Part shown: positions 47,231-58,808 of the stretch, piece by piece
Layout of the letters: each line of letters opens with the position of its first letter
How positions within the stretch are numbered: the stretch's first letter is position 1
DNA from: Papio anubis
Taxonomy: Eukaryota > Chordata > Mammalia > Primates > Cercopithecidae
DNA length: 64,000 nt
Direction of reading: 5' to 3'
NCBI RefSeq assembly: GCF_008728515.1
Contig: NC_044980.1
Location: forward strand, 58,215,590-58,279,589
Notes under the pieces: generated by a model
The model's database searches: none
Told to the model about the DNA's origin: nothing
The model's input: the letters and a program-made list of their open reading frames with translations, nothing else
Translations under genes and position numbers: made by a program

Positions 47231-48700
47231 TGCTTTGTTGTCTCTGAGCTTCCTGAGTCAGTAGTTTGATGTCTGCCATTAATTTTAGAAACCCCTTGCC
47301 ATTAATACCTCACATATATTTTTGCTTCTGACTTTTTCTTATTTTATTCCCATTACATGTACACTATACTTTTTGAAATTGACCCACAATTCTTGTATAT
47401 TCTTTTATCTCTTTAAATTATTTTTCTTTTAGCATTTTAGTTTTGGTAGTTTCTACTGACATATCTTCAAGATCACCATTTATTTTCCCACAGAGATGTC
47501 CAGTCTATTGATAAGCCCAGCAGAGATATTCTTTATTTATAATACAGTGTTTTTAATATCTAGCATTTCCTTTTTTATTCTTTCTTAGACTATCTAGTCT
47601 TTGATTACATTGTCTTCTATTTGTTCTTACAGGCGATCTACTTTGTCTATTTGAGTTCCTAGCATATTAACTGTAGTAATTTTAAATTTTCAAGCTGATA
47701 ATTCCAAAATCTCTGCTATATCCAAGCCTAATTCTGATGCTTTCTGTATATTTTCAAACTGTATTTTCTTCCTTTCTTTTAGCATGCTTTGTAACTTTTG
47801 TTGAAAGATCGAGATGATGTATTGGACACAAGAAACTGAGGTAAATAGGCCTTTATTATGAGTTTTTATATTTATCTTGTTAGAAGTATGACTGAATTTA
47901 CTGTTTGACTTAGCTTTAAGCATTAATTGCTAAAATTTTTTCTAATATGTTTGTTTCTGTCTTCTCTGTTTTTCTTAGGGTTCTTTTTTTTTCTTTTTCT
48001 TTTTTTTTTTTTTGGAAACTCCTTAAATAAGAGCTCTTCCAGTTGCGATCCACTGATATTATACTAGAGCCCTGATGATATGGTGGTAAGGTTTTGAAGA
48101 GAAGTATTCTATAATCTCATGGTTAGATCTCCATTTTTTTAGTGGACCTCATTCCCTGGACTATGACCTTCAGAACAGTTTTCTACCTTTTGTTCTCACT
48201 GTATGTGAGACAGGAAGATTGGATGGGACTTCACTTGTTCCATTTGCCCTTCCCTCAGTCAGAAAAAAATCAAGCAAAGTAGTTTCCCCCAAGGCTGGCC
48301 CTTTCCAGGGAGAATAGGACTCTATGGGCAAATTTCAGAATGATTACTTTTTCTTCTTCCCTGCTGGAAGCATGAGGTGATTTTTCTTCAGTCTTTACTT
48401 AAGAACCTAATGGAGTACCTGCAGGTAAATCTCACAAGAATGTAGGGTCACCCTAAAGTGCATTCCTCTAGAATTTTTAACTCCCAAACTAGCCCATGGC
48501 TTAGGCTCTAGCCATTAGTCAATTGCCATTTAAGTGTTTCTACCAGTTGCTAATTTGAGTGGAGGGCCCCTGTTCCTTGTAAGCTCTGATCCTCTGTATT
48601 CACTCCAGTTGTGACCTCAATTCTCTGGTTAATTTTTAGTTTGTTCAGCTTCTTTATTGTTGTAAGAATCGTAGTCTTGACCTCTAAATTCTTTATCTGT

Positions 48701-50814
48701 TAAATCAGAACTAAGAAGTATGATAAATAACTTTTCTTTAGAGTGTTATCAATTTACATTTTCACTAACATATAATTTTACTTTTTAATCCATGTCAATT
48801 TGATGGGCAAAATATTAATTTGCTGCTATTCTTTACATATATTTGCTACTGAGATGAGATATTTTCTTATTTTGCTATTTGTTATTCTTGTTTGTCATCT
48901 CTAAATAAGTATAGACATAAATTGCTATAAAAATCAGATAAAAAATAAGGTCAATCTTGAAGAATCAAAATAAGCACTTCTCACTGAATACATTTACAGC
49001 AATAAATGGAAAATATAGTAAACTTTATTTGACTTGAACCCAATAAAACTGAATAAATGTTTTAATTTTTAAAGTGGATAAAAAATTTATGACACAAAGG
49101 AAAATCTTGAGAGAAGGAATTTTTCTGTAACAGACAAAAACAAAATTAAAAATGCTGAAATATATCCTACAATAGAGGAAATATATATACTTCCTTAGCA
49201 AGAAGATAAATTTGAGAAAGAACAAAGAGAAGAACATTATGAGGTATTTTAAAAACAAATTTAAGAGTCCTAAAGTACCATAATAGACTCTCATAAAAAG
49301 CAAAACAAACAAACACACAGATGGTGTAAGACAAAATCAATAAAATAATTTTATTCTTTCCAACTCTGGGTATTTTCTTTTGTATCTTCTGATTGGATGT
49401 ACCCATAAAGAACCTGTTTACAATAATAAAAACCTTAATAAGAAAACATCCAGGTTTTCAAATAACATTTTAGAATAAAGAAACATCATACCCTCAATGA
49501 AGAAAAAAAAAATCAGACTTTCTACTTATGAAAAAAACATAGTTGGCTTTAGATTCTCAGTTACCTTATGTTTCAGGAGCAGAGGAGCAATGATTGTAGA
49601 GTTTTGTAGTTAAAAAAATGTGATATGTAAGATAAAGAAACCAATTTTCTTAGATATACTAACATTTAGGAAAATCACCAGTTTTACATTCCTCAATACA
49701 TGATTTGGAGAATACTTCAGCTAAGAAATGCATACATCAAAAGATATACAAAATATATCAGAAATGAACAACTCAGGAAGGAGAACATTGTGGTATTAAA
49801 ACTAGCAAAAAGCAATTTTATAAGGTATCCACTAGAAGAATGAGGAATACACTGCCTATTTTCAAACAGACAGAAATATTAAAAAAGAAAGAAAAATGAA
49901 AACTATAGAGCAAATGATAGAAAGGAAAGTGAACAATAATGAAGCATTAAGAAACTAATATTGATAGATAGAGTATAGGATGATTTTTCAAATGGTATAA
50001 GTAACTACAACCCAATTATATAATATTTACAAAAAACATACCCAAAACAAAGTGACTTATGGTGGCTTAAATTAAAAACATGTGAAAATACACCTGATAA
50101 GATTATATTAAATAAAAAAAAATACAAAGAAAAAGAGAGACAGTTACGATAAAAGGCATAATATGTTACAAATTATACTATCAATCTGTTTGAACCAAAC
50201 AATAGTAGCATAAAAATTCACAAATCCAAGGTTTAGAAAATAAAAAAGAAATCGGTATCAGCCATCTAATTGTCAAACAATTGGATAATGGTTGTAAAAG
50301 TATAGCTTATCCACATTATAAAATATGCCCATTTACTTCTCATAATATTCACAAAGCATTTTTAGTGACAAGGGAAAATGTCCTTGATATATTAGAAACA
50401 GCACCAGAAAATTAAATAAAGTATAGATTTGGGCTTAAAATATGATCAACAAAGATAAATAAAACCTTTAGTTTCTATTTCATGAAATTTGTCCTAAATA
50501 ATTTTGGCTGGAAAGTTTTAATGCAAGAGTTACTCTTTATAACTGTGGTCATAGAAATAGAAGCATGTTATTTAACATGTTTATAAAACATCAAGGACAC
50601 CAACCAATCACAATAGATGCTTCAATTAATCAGTCAAAATAGAAACTAGCCCTGAATAAGCACAGCTATTCTACTACATAGAAATAAGAATGCATGATTT
50701 GAGGAACTGTACATCCTAAATCATCTAATCAGGAAAAACTAATTGAAAATACACTATTTATTATTTTAGTAGAATGAGCTCTTTAATTTGGGGAATACAA
50801 ACAAATTAATGTTT
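48701..50814. other. Unassigned AT-rich DNA
   Basis: About 2.1 kb. No gene is recognised. Minus frames 49,025-49,318 and 49,167-49,406 are AT-driven hydrophobic frames without a start context or domain. Very old repeats may lie below my detection. Confidence 0.45.
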
Positions 50815-51184
50815 TATTAATTTTAAATTTTAATATAATTCCAAGTTTACAGAAATTTTGCAAGAATAGTTTAAAGAACAAGTGAATACCACTTACCCAG
50901 ATTTAGAATATTTATGTTACCTTATTGGCTTTATTATTATCTCTCTCCTTAAAATATACAAACATACAACAGAAAGAAAAAGAAAGAGAAAGAGAGAGAA
51001 GGAAGTATTTTTCTGAATTATTTAAATATAAATTACCAACATTGCTCTCATTTACCCCTAAATTCATCAGGGGTACTTACTAATAACAAGAACATTCTTT
51101 TTATAACACAGTGAAATTATCAAAATCAGATAATTTAACACTGACACTTGGAATTATGTCACATACAGTCCACATCTAAATTGT
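50815..51184. repeat. Ancient interspersed repeat, family not named
   Basis: The text TAATATAATTCCAAGTTTACAGAAATTTTGCAAGAATAGTTTAAAGAAC (50,830-50,879), CACTTACCCAGATTTAGAATATTTATG, and TTACCCCTAAATTCATCAG followed by ACAGTGAAATTATCAAAATCAG is a common mammalian dispersed-repeat order. A GA-rich patch (50,972-51,003) interrupts it. Family not assigned. Confidence 0.45.
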
Positions 51185-51297
51185 CATTTTCTGGGTATTA
51201 GTCCTTTGTCAGAGACATTGCAAACATTTTTTTCCCATCATATAGGTTGTCTGTTTACTCTGTTGATTATTTCTTTCGCTGTTCAGAAGATTTTTAG

Positions 51298-51596
51298 GCT
51301 GGGCGTGGTGGCTCATGCCTGTAATCCCACCACTGGGAGGCCTAGGCAAGTGGATCACTTGAGGCCAAGAGTTTGAGACCAGCCTGGCCAACATGGTGAA
51401 ACCCTCTCTCTACTAAAAATACAAAAAAATTAGCCAGGTGTGGTGGTTGTGCACCTATAATCCCAGCTACTCAGGAGGCTGAAGCAGGAGAATCACTTTA
51501 ACTTGAGAGACAAAGGTTGCAGTGACCCTAGATCATGTCACTGCATTTGAGCATGGGTGACAGAATGTGAGACTCTGACACACACACACACACACA
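51298..51596 (+). mobile_element. Alu (AluJ/S-like) with (CA)n tail
   Basis: From GCTGGGCGTGGTGG to a (CA)n tail. The flanks carry a perfect 11-bp target-site duplication AAGATTTTTAG (51,287-51,297 and 51,597-51,607). It is inserted in antisense L1. Confidence 0.95.
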
Positions 51597-52319
51597 AAGA
51601 TTTTTAGTTTAGGTCCCATTTGTTCACTTTTCATCTTGTGGCATTTGCTTTTGATGTCTTAGTCATAAATTTGTTGCCTAGACCAACGTCATAAAAGTTT
51701 TTCCCAGGTTTTCCTCTAGGATTTTTATAATTTTGGTTTTACATTTAACTCTTTAATCCATGTTGAGTTAATTTTTGTATGTTCTGAGAAATAGGCATTC
51801 AGTTTCATTCTTCTGCATGTGGCTATCCAATTTTCCCAGCATCATTTATCAAATAGAATGTCCTTTCCCCATTGTTTACTTTTGTGGACTTGGTCAAAGA
51901 TCAGTTGGTTGTAGGTATATGACTTTATTTATAGGGTGTCTATTCTGTTACACTGAATTACATATCTATTTTCATGCCAGTACTATGTTGTTTGGGTTAC
52001 CATAGATGGTCCTGTAGTGCAATTTGAAGTCAGGTGATATGATGATGACTCTAGCATTGTTGTTTTTGCTTGATTGCCTTAGCTATTTGTACTCTTTTTT
52101 TTTTTTTCATATGATTTTTAGAATAGTTTTTTCTAATTCTGTGAAAATGACACTGGCAATTTGGTAGGAATGGTATTGAAACTGTAGATTGCTTTGGGAA
52201 GTAAGGTATTTTAATGATATTGATTCTTCCAATTCATGAGCATAGGATGTTTTTTCATTTGTTTGTGTCATCTACAATCTCTTTCATTTGTGTTTTGTAG
52301 TTCTCCTTGTAGAGATCTT

Positions 52320-52417
52320 ACAGCAAGGAGATAAAACTATAAGGAGTTTTCCGTCAAAGCACAAAGAAAGTTTCACAAGGTGAAACTATGAGATCATTTG
52401 CAGTTTTTCTTGAGTTC
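52320..52417. other. 98-bp non-L1 insertion with a perfect 8-bp hairpin
   Basis: L1 antisense text runs into GTAGAGATCTT and picks up again at TTTCACCTCCTTGGTTAA. The bases between are not L1. They include AGTTTCAC, a 3-base loop AAG, and GTGAAACT (52,369-52,387), a perfect stem. No Alu, L1 or known small-RNA identity is evident. Confidence 0.6.
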
Positions 52418-53930
52418 TTTCACCTCCTTGGTTAATGTAGTCCTTGGTATTTAATTTTTGTTGACTATTGTAAAGAGGATTGTGTTACTGATTTTATTCT
52501 CAGCTTGGTGTACAGAACTGCTATTAATTTTTTTTTCTTTTAAGTTCAGGAGTATGTGTGCAAGTTCATCATATATATAAATTGTGTGTCTTTGGGCATT
52601 TGGTGTACATATTATTTTGTCACCTAGGTAACAAGCATAGTACCTGGTAGTTTTTCTATCTTCACCCACCAAAAGTCAGATAGTTGAAGGTATGCAGCCT
52701 TATTTCTGGGCTTTCTTGTCTGTTCCATTGGTCAATGTGTCTGTTTTTGTGCCAGTATCATGCTGTTTTGGTTACTGGAGACTTGTAGCATAGTTTGAAG
52801 TTGCGTAATACAATGCCTCCAGCTTTATTCTTTTCACTTAGGATTGCCTATTGAATTACAGCATAGTATTTTTTTCTAATTCCATGAAGAATGTCATTGG
52901 TAGTTTAATAGGAATAGCATTAAATCTGTAAATTGCTTTGGGAAATATAGACAGTTTAACAATAGAAAATTCTTCCTATCCATGAGCATGAAATGCTGTT
53001 TCCTTTTTTTGTGTCATCTCTAATTTCTTTAAGAAGTATTTTGTAATTTTCACTGTAGAGATCTTTCACCACCCTACTTATTTCTAGGTGTTTTATTCTT
53101 TTGTGGCTATTGTGAATGGGATTGTGTTTTTGATTTGGCTTTCAGTTTGGATGTTGTTGGTGCATATGAAATCTGTTGAATTTTGTACATTGACTTTGTG
53201 TCCTGAAACTTTGCCGAAGTTGTGTATCACATCTAGAAGCTTTTGGGCAGAGACTATGGTATTTTCTAGCTGTAGAATCGTATCATCTGCAAACAGAGAT
53301 AGATAATTTGATTTCCTCTCTTTCTATTTGGATGCTTTTCATTTGTTTCTTTTGCCTGATTGCTCTGGCTAGTATTTCCAGAACTTGTTGAATAGGAGTG
53401 GTAAGAATGGGCATCCTTGTCTTCTTTCTGTTCTCAAGGAGAATTCTTCTAGCTTTTGCTCATTTAGTGTGATGTTGGCTGTTGGTTTGTCATAGATGGC
53501 TATTACTATTTTGAAGTATGTTCCTTCAGACCTAGTTTGTTGAATTTTTTTTATCATAAAGAGATGTTGAATATTATTGAAATTATATTGAATATTACTG
53601 AAAGTGTTTTCTCTATTAAGATTATCATGAGATTTTTATTTTTTTCTGTTTACGTAATGCATCACATTTATTGATTTGTATATGTGAACCAACCTTGCAT
53701 CCCAGGGATAAAATCTATTTGATAATGCTGGATATCTTTTTTGATATGCTGCTGGATTTAATTTACTAGCATTTTGTTGAGGATTTTTGCGTATATGTTC
53801 ATCAAAGATATTGGCCTAAAGTCTTCTTTTCTTTTCTTTTTTTTGGTAGTGTTTCTGCCAGGTTTTGATGTCAGAATAATCTTGGTCTCATAGAATGAGA
53901 TAGGGAGAAGTCCTTCCTCCTCAATTTCTT

Positions 53931-54236
53931 TTTTTTTTTTTTTTTTTTATTTGAGACAGAGTCTCGCTCTGTCGCCCAGGCTGGAGTGCAGTGGCCCGAT
54001 CTCGGCTCACTGCAAGCTCCGCCTCCCGGGTTTACGGCATTCTCCTGCCTCAGCCTCCCGAGTAGCTGGGACTACAGGCGCCCGCCACTGCGCCCGGCTA
54101 GTTTTTTGTATCTTTTTTAGTAGAGACGGGGTTTCATCGTGTTAGCCAGGATGGTCTCGATCGCCTGACCTCGTGATCCGCCCGTCTCGGCCTCCCAAAG
54201 TGCTGGGATTACAGGCTTGAGCCACCGCGCCCGGCC
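53931..54236 (-). mobile_element. Young AluY, Old World monkey-like
   Basis: In antisense: a T tail, then GAGACAGAGTCTCGCTCTGTCGCCCAGG and on to the head ...GCCACCGCGCCCGGCC. Nearly all CpG sites are retained and divergence is very low, so this is the youngest repeat in the window. The variants CCCGTCTCGGCC and ACAGGCTTGAGCC fit Old World monkey AluY subfamilies as I recall them; human AluY normally has GCGTGAGCC. The target-site duplication CCTCCTCAATTTCTT is at 53,916-53,930 and 54,238-54,252. Confidence 0.95.
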
Positions 54237-54289
54237 GCCTCCTCAATTTCTTAGTACCGCGCCCGGCCTCCTCCTCAATTTCTTAGTAC
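54224..54289. repeat. 32-bp tandem duplication of the Alu end plus its target site
   Basis: A 32-base unit made of the last 13 Alu bases (ACCGCGCCCGGCC) plus the target-site copy CCTCCTCAATTTCTTAGT occurs at 54,224-54,255 and again at 54,256-54,287. The copies differ at one base (G or T after the CGGCC). It must have formed after the AluY inserted. Confidence 0.93.
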
Positions 54290-56960
54290 AGTTTTAGTAG
54301 AAATGGTACCAGCTTTTCTGTATGTATCTGGTAGAATTTGGTTGTAAATCTTTCTGGTCCTGAGCTTTTAGTGGTTGGTAGATATTTTATTACTGATTCC
54401 ATTTCAGAACTTGTTATTCTTTTCAAGGATTCAATTGCTTCCTGGTTCAGACTTGGGAGGTGGAATGTTTCCAGGAATTTTTCTATTTCTTCTAGATTTT
54501 CTCACTTGTGCATAGAGGTGTTAACAGTAGTCTCTGAAGGTTTTTGTGTTTTTGTCAGGTCACTGATAATGTCCCTTTGTCATTTCTGATTATGTGTATT
54601 GAATCTTCTCTCTTTGATTCTTTATTAGTCTAGCTAGTATTTATCAATCTTACCTATTCTTTGAAAGAACCATCTCCTGGATTTGTTAATCTTTTATATA
54701 GTTTTATTGTATCTCAACTTCCTTTAGTTCAGCTCTGATTTTGATTATTTCCTGTCTTCTGCCATCTTTAGGGTTGGTTTGCTCTTGTTTCTCTAGTTTA
54801 TGTGTGATGTGAGGTTGTTAATTTGAGATGTTCCTAACTTTTTGACGTGGGCATTTAGCACTATAAACACTCCTCTTAACACTGTTTTATCTGTGTCCCA
54901 GAGATTATGGTATGTTGTATATTTGTTCTCATTAGTTTCAAATAATTTCTTGATTTCTGCCTAAATTTTATTATTTTCTCCAAAATCATTCAGGATCAGG
55001 TTCTTTAATTTTCATGTAATTGTATGCTTTTAAGTGATTTTCTTAGTATTGACTTCTATTTTTATTGTACTGTATTTCAAGATTGTGGTTGGTATGATTT
55101 GGGGTTTTTTGAATTTGCTAAGGATTGTTTTATGGCAAATTGTGTGGTCGATTCTAGAGTATATTCAGATGAGAATAATCTATATTCTGTTGTTTTCACA
55201 TGGAGTGTTCTGAAGGTGTCTGTTAGGTTTCTTTGGTCAAGTGTCAAGTTCAGGTCCTGAATATCTTTGTTAGTTTTCTTCCTCTATGATCTGTCTAATG
55301 CTGTCAGAGGGGTGTTGAAGTCTCCCACTATTATTGTGTGGTTATCTAAGTCTTGTCATAGGTCTCCTAAGAACTTGCTTTATGAATCTGGGTGTTTCTG
55401 TCCTGGGTGCAAATATATTTACAATAGTTAAGTCTTCTTGCTGAGTTGAACCCTTTAACATTATGTAATACCATTCTTTGTCTTTTTTGATCTTTGTTGG
55501 TTTAAAGTCTGGTTTGTCTGTAATTAGAATAGCAATCCCTGCATTTTTCTTTTTTCCATTTGCTTGGTAGATTTTTCTCCATCCTTTTACTTTGAGCCTA
55601 TGAGTGTCACTGCATATGAGTTGGGTCTCTTGAAGACAACATATAGTTGAGTCTTTATTCTTTATCCAACTTGCCACTGTGTGCCTTTTAATTGGAGCAT
55701 TTAGCCTGCTTACTTACATTCAAGGTTAATACTGATATGTGCAGATTTGATCCAGTCATTGTGTTGGTAGCTGGTTACTATGTAGACTTGATTGTATCGT
55801 TGCTTTACAGTGGCAGTGGTCTATGTACTTAAGTGTGGTTTTATTGTTCTATATAAGAAAAGGAACAATCTTTCCTTTCCGTATTTAGCACTCCCTTAAG
55901 GGCCTCTTGTAAGTCAGGTATTGTGATAATGAATTCCCTTAGCAGTTGCTTGTCTGAAAGAGATCTTATTTCTCCTTCATTTATGCAGCTTAACTTGTCT
56001 ACATATGAAATACGTGTTTGAAATCTCTTTTTAACAATGCTGAATATAGGTCCTCAATCTCAAATGGCTTGTAGGGTTCCTACAGAAAGGTCCACTGTCA
56101 CCCTGATGGGGTTCCCTTTGTAAGTGACCTACCCCTTCTCTCTAGCTGCTTTTAACACTTTTTCTTTCATTTTGAATTTGGAGAATCTGATGGCTGTGTG
56201 TCTTGGATATGATCATCTTGTATAGTGTCTTGCAGGGATTCTCTGCATTTCTGAATTTGAATGTTGGCCTCTATAGCAAGCTTGGGGAAATTTTTATGGA
56301 TGATATCCTCAAATATATTTTCCAAGTTGCTTGCTTTCTCTTCCTTTCCTTCAGAGATGCCAATAAGTTGTAGATTTGGTCTCTTTACACAATACCATAT
56401 TTCTTGGAGGCTTTGTTCATTCTTCTTTATTCTTTTTTCTTTATATTTTTCCTGACTCTGATTTTGGAGAACCAGCCTTCAAGTTCTGACATTCTTTCCC
56501 CAGCTTGGTCTATTCTTCTATTAAAATTTGTAATTGTATTATAAGATTTTTGAAGTGTGTTTGTCAGATCAGTTTGGTTTGTTCTTAAAATCACTATTCT
56601 GTCTTTTGTCTCCTGTATGTTTTACTGTATTCCTTAGATTAGTGGGACTGGGTTTCAACTTTCTGAATCCAAATGATCTCCATTCATATCCATACCCTGA
56701 ATTCTATTTCTGTCATTTCAGCCACTTCAGCCTGGTTAAAAACTATTGCTGGGGAACAAGTGCAATTGTGTGGAGGTGAGAAAACACTCTGGCTTTTTGA
56801 GTTGCCAGAGTTCTTCACTGGCTCTTTCTCGTCTGTGTGGGCTGATGTTCCTTTAATTTTTGAAGTTTCTATCTTTTGGATCAGTTCTTTGTTTGTTTGT
56901 TTGTTTTTGCTTTTATCTGCTTTGATGCCCTTAGGGGTTTTTTGTTTCTGTTTTTTTTTT

Positions 56961-58759
56961 TTTTAATTATTATTTTAGAATTTCTTCCATTGTATTTTAT
57001 TTTATTAAATATGCAAAAGTTAACATGTGTCAATAAATCAAACTTGTATACAAAAAGTAGAGTCAGAGAAGTAGAAATAGCATACTAGAAGACTTCTACC
57101 TCATTCCTGCCCTCCTTCAAAAGGGAATGACTTACATTGTTTGTTAGTATATCCTTCTATGTTTCTTTTTGCAAAAATAAGCATGCCTAGATATACTTTC
57201 TTATTTCTACTCCTCTTTTTCACAAAAGTACCATTTTATGTATAATATTTTACTTTTTGCTTTTCTTGTCACTTAAAAATCACTATATATTTATAGAGAT
57301 TAACATTATTCCTTTTATAGCTGCACAGTTATTCATTGTGTGTATATAGGAATGTTTATTCAATCACTCTCTTTTCTATGGGCATTTTGATTCTTGCCAA
57401 TATTTCTACTTGCTAAAGCTTATTTATAGTTTCAACATAATCTGACATTTGATCAAGTTTTATGAATCTTCCATGTGCCTCTTAAGAAAATGTATATTCT
57501 CTGTCATCAGAGTATAAATGTTATTATATTTTTGTATCTTGTGTTTTATATTTTGTGTTTTTCAGAATTCTAAATTTTCCTATCATGCTTCTTTTTCCTC
57601 TTCATTTTACATAAGATTGACCTTTTAAAGTATATATCTATGTATCTACCTTTTGTGTGCATGTCTTTCAGGATCTTAAATTTAGTCTCTTGCTCCTTTT
57701 TTTCTTTTACCACCTGGTCTCTAAAGGATGCCACCACTCCCACCACTCGGTTTCTTTTTACTCTTACCTCTCTCAGAAGCACTGTGTTTCTAAGATTAAT
57801 ACTTTGAATCCCATTCACTTGCAGGTCCCTTACCTATAAATGTTATATGATCTGCAATGATTCTTCTTCAGCATTTTTGCACGTAGGATGGGTTTTCTCT
57901 TTCTGGGAGTGATTTTAGCTCTTTTTATTTTTTTACTCATACTCCTTTTGTGGACCCAGCTAATCCTTTGTAAGTCTTGGAGCAAGACCTCTGGAAATAG
58001 CTCTTCTGGAAATTGGTGTTTACTTTTCTATATAGAGGTAATTTGACATTTATTTTGTTTCTCTCTTCTATATATACTCAAGGCATGATATTTGAAGTGT
58101 ATGTGGTTAGATTCAGAGTTACGCAGCTGCTATTTCCTCAGCTAACAACCAATTAAAATTTAAAGGTCTATTATCAAAAGTAATGACTTCTAGAAACATT
58201 GTTTCTTAGACTTTTTTGATAATAAATTGGTCTCGAAAACAGTTAACTGAGTCAATTTCTGTTCTCTGAGAATAAAATATCACCTTTTTTTAAATTAAGG
58301 AAACATGATTTTCTAGTACTTAAAGAATATAAACAAGCATATAGATTACTTGAAATCATTTTAAGTTCATTAAACTAAAAGAATAAAAGTAAATTGTGTG
58401 TAGGGAAGGCAAGAACACCATCCTATATTTTATTATTTTGAATTATCTGGTTGGTAAGTAGGCAATTTTTGTGGAACTTGGACTTTTAGATTAGTGATAA
58501 GATTCAAGATCCAAGCATTATTTACTGGAACTTTATATTGAACTCAAGCAGCTTAATTCATAATGTGTTCCTTTCCACAAAGGATAGGGAAAAGAAAATC
58601 AATAAGTACTCAGAACAATCTTCTATTTTTCCTACCAAACTTCTCTTCAAGTTAATAAAGAGTGAAAAAGTCATTAATAATGGGATAGTCTTAACAAAAG
58701 TTTCCTTGAGTTCATGTAAAATATTTTCCTCAGGAATTCAGACATGTAATTTGTCAAGG
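56961..58759. other. Unassigned AT-rich DNA
   Basis: About 1.8 kb before the next L1. The segment 57,180-57,400 (CACTATATATTTATAGAGATTAAC ... GCTGCACAGTTATTCATTGTG ... GGGCATTTTGATTCTTGCC) resembles an old L1-type 3' repeat in antisense but is too diverged to assign. No gene seen. Confidence 0.45.
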
Positions 58760-58808
58760 AAAATAAATGCAGGGGGTACTGGTATAAAAATAAATGCAGG
58801 GGGTACTG
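58760..58808. repeat. 27-bp-spaced direct repeat at an L1 5' end
   Basis: A 22-base unit AAAATAAATGCAGGGGGTAC (first 20 shown) occurs at 58,760-58,781 and at 58,787-58,808, offset by 27. The second copy runs into the first bases of the L1 (GGGGGTACTGCTGG, then AAGATGGC), so L1 5' bases are part of the duplication. Confidence 0.93.

Larger units (their letters stand above)
44740..48700 (-). mobile_element. Old L1 (L1M group), antisense, split by a MER1 element
   Basis: On the minus strand, text runs from mid ORF2 at the left (GGTTTTCAAGGAGTTTGTCCATTTTATCTATCAAATTC region, 44,801-44,841), through the endonuclease half (45,080-46,430), to ORF1 (about 46,440-47,900) and 5' UTR-like sequence to about 48,700. 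Highly diverged with no surviving frame. It lacks the 3' end of the element. The right edge is approximate. The T/TA tract and the hAT element lie inside it. Confidence 0.68.
51185..52528 (-). mobile_element. L1 fragment, antisense, with Alu and a foreign 98-bp piece
   Basis: On + it reads as the L1 antisense text GGGTATTAGTCCTTTGTCAGAG, GATTCTTCCAATTCATGAGCATAGGATG and GTAGAGATCTT. This is the C-terminal part of ORF2 up to the reverse transcriptase. An Alu at 51,298 and a non-L1 stretch at 52,320-52,417 interrupt it. It is older than the L1PA elements, with no surviving frame of note. Confidence 0.8.
52700..55680 (-). pseudogene. L1 ORF2 remnant (endonuclease and reverse transcriptase)
   Basis: On the minus strand the endonuclease start region survives as a 111-codon frame (55,342-55,677), holding the LQETQ segment where the catalytic Glu lies and the ITDKPDFKPTKIKKDKE text. 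The reverse-transcriptase FADD box is legible at 53,282-53,293. A short frame at 53,369-53,557 covers the RQGCPFLPLLFN motif. Stops and shifts separate all parts, and the C-terminal third is deleted. Non-functional. Confidence 0.82.
52529..56960 (-). mobile_element. L1 antisense, internally deleted, with AluY inserted
   Basis: The 3' end is at the left: T run at 52,529-52,541, then 3' UTR text to about 52,670. The sequence then jumps to the ORF2 C-terminal half (CTGTTCCATTGGTCAATG) and continues through the reverse transcriptase and endonuclease (to about 55,690) and ORF1 and 5' UTR text to about 56,960. Roughly 1 kb of the ORF2 end is missing at the jump. It is L1PB/L1MA-like in divergence. 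The AluY at 53,931 is a later insertion. Confidence 0.82.
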
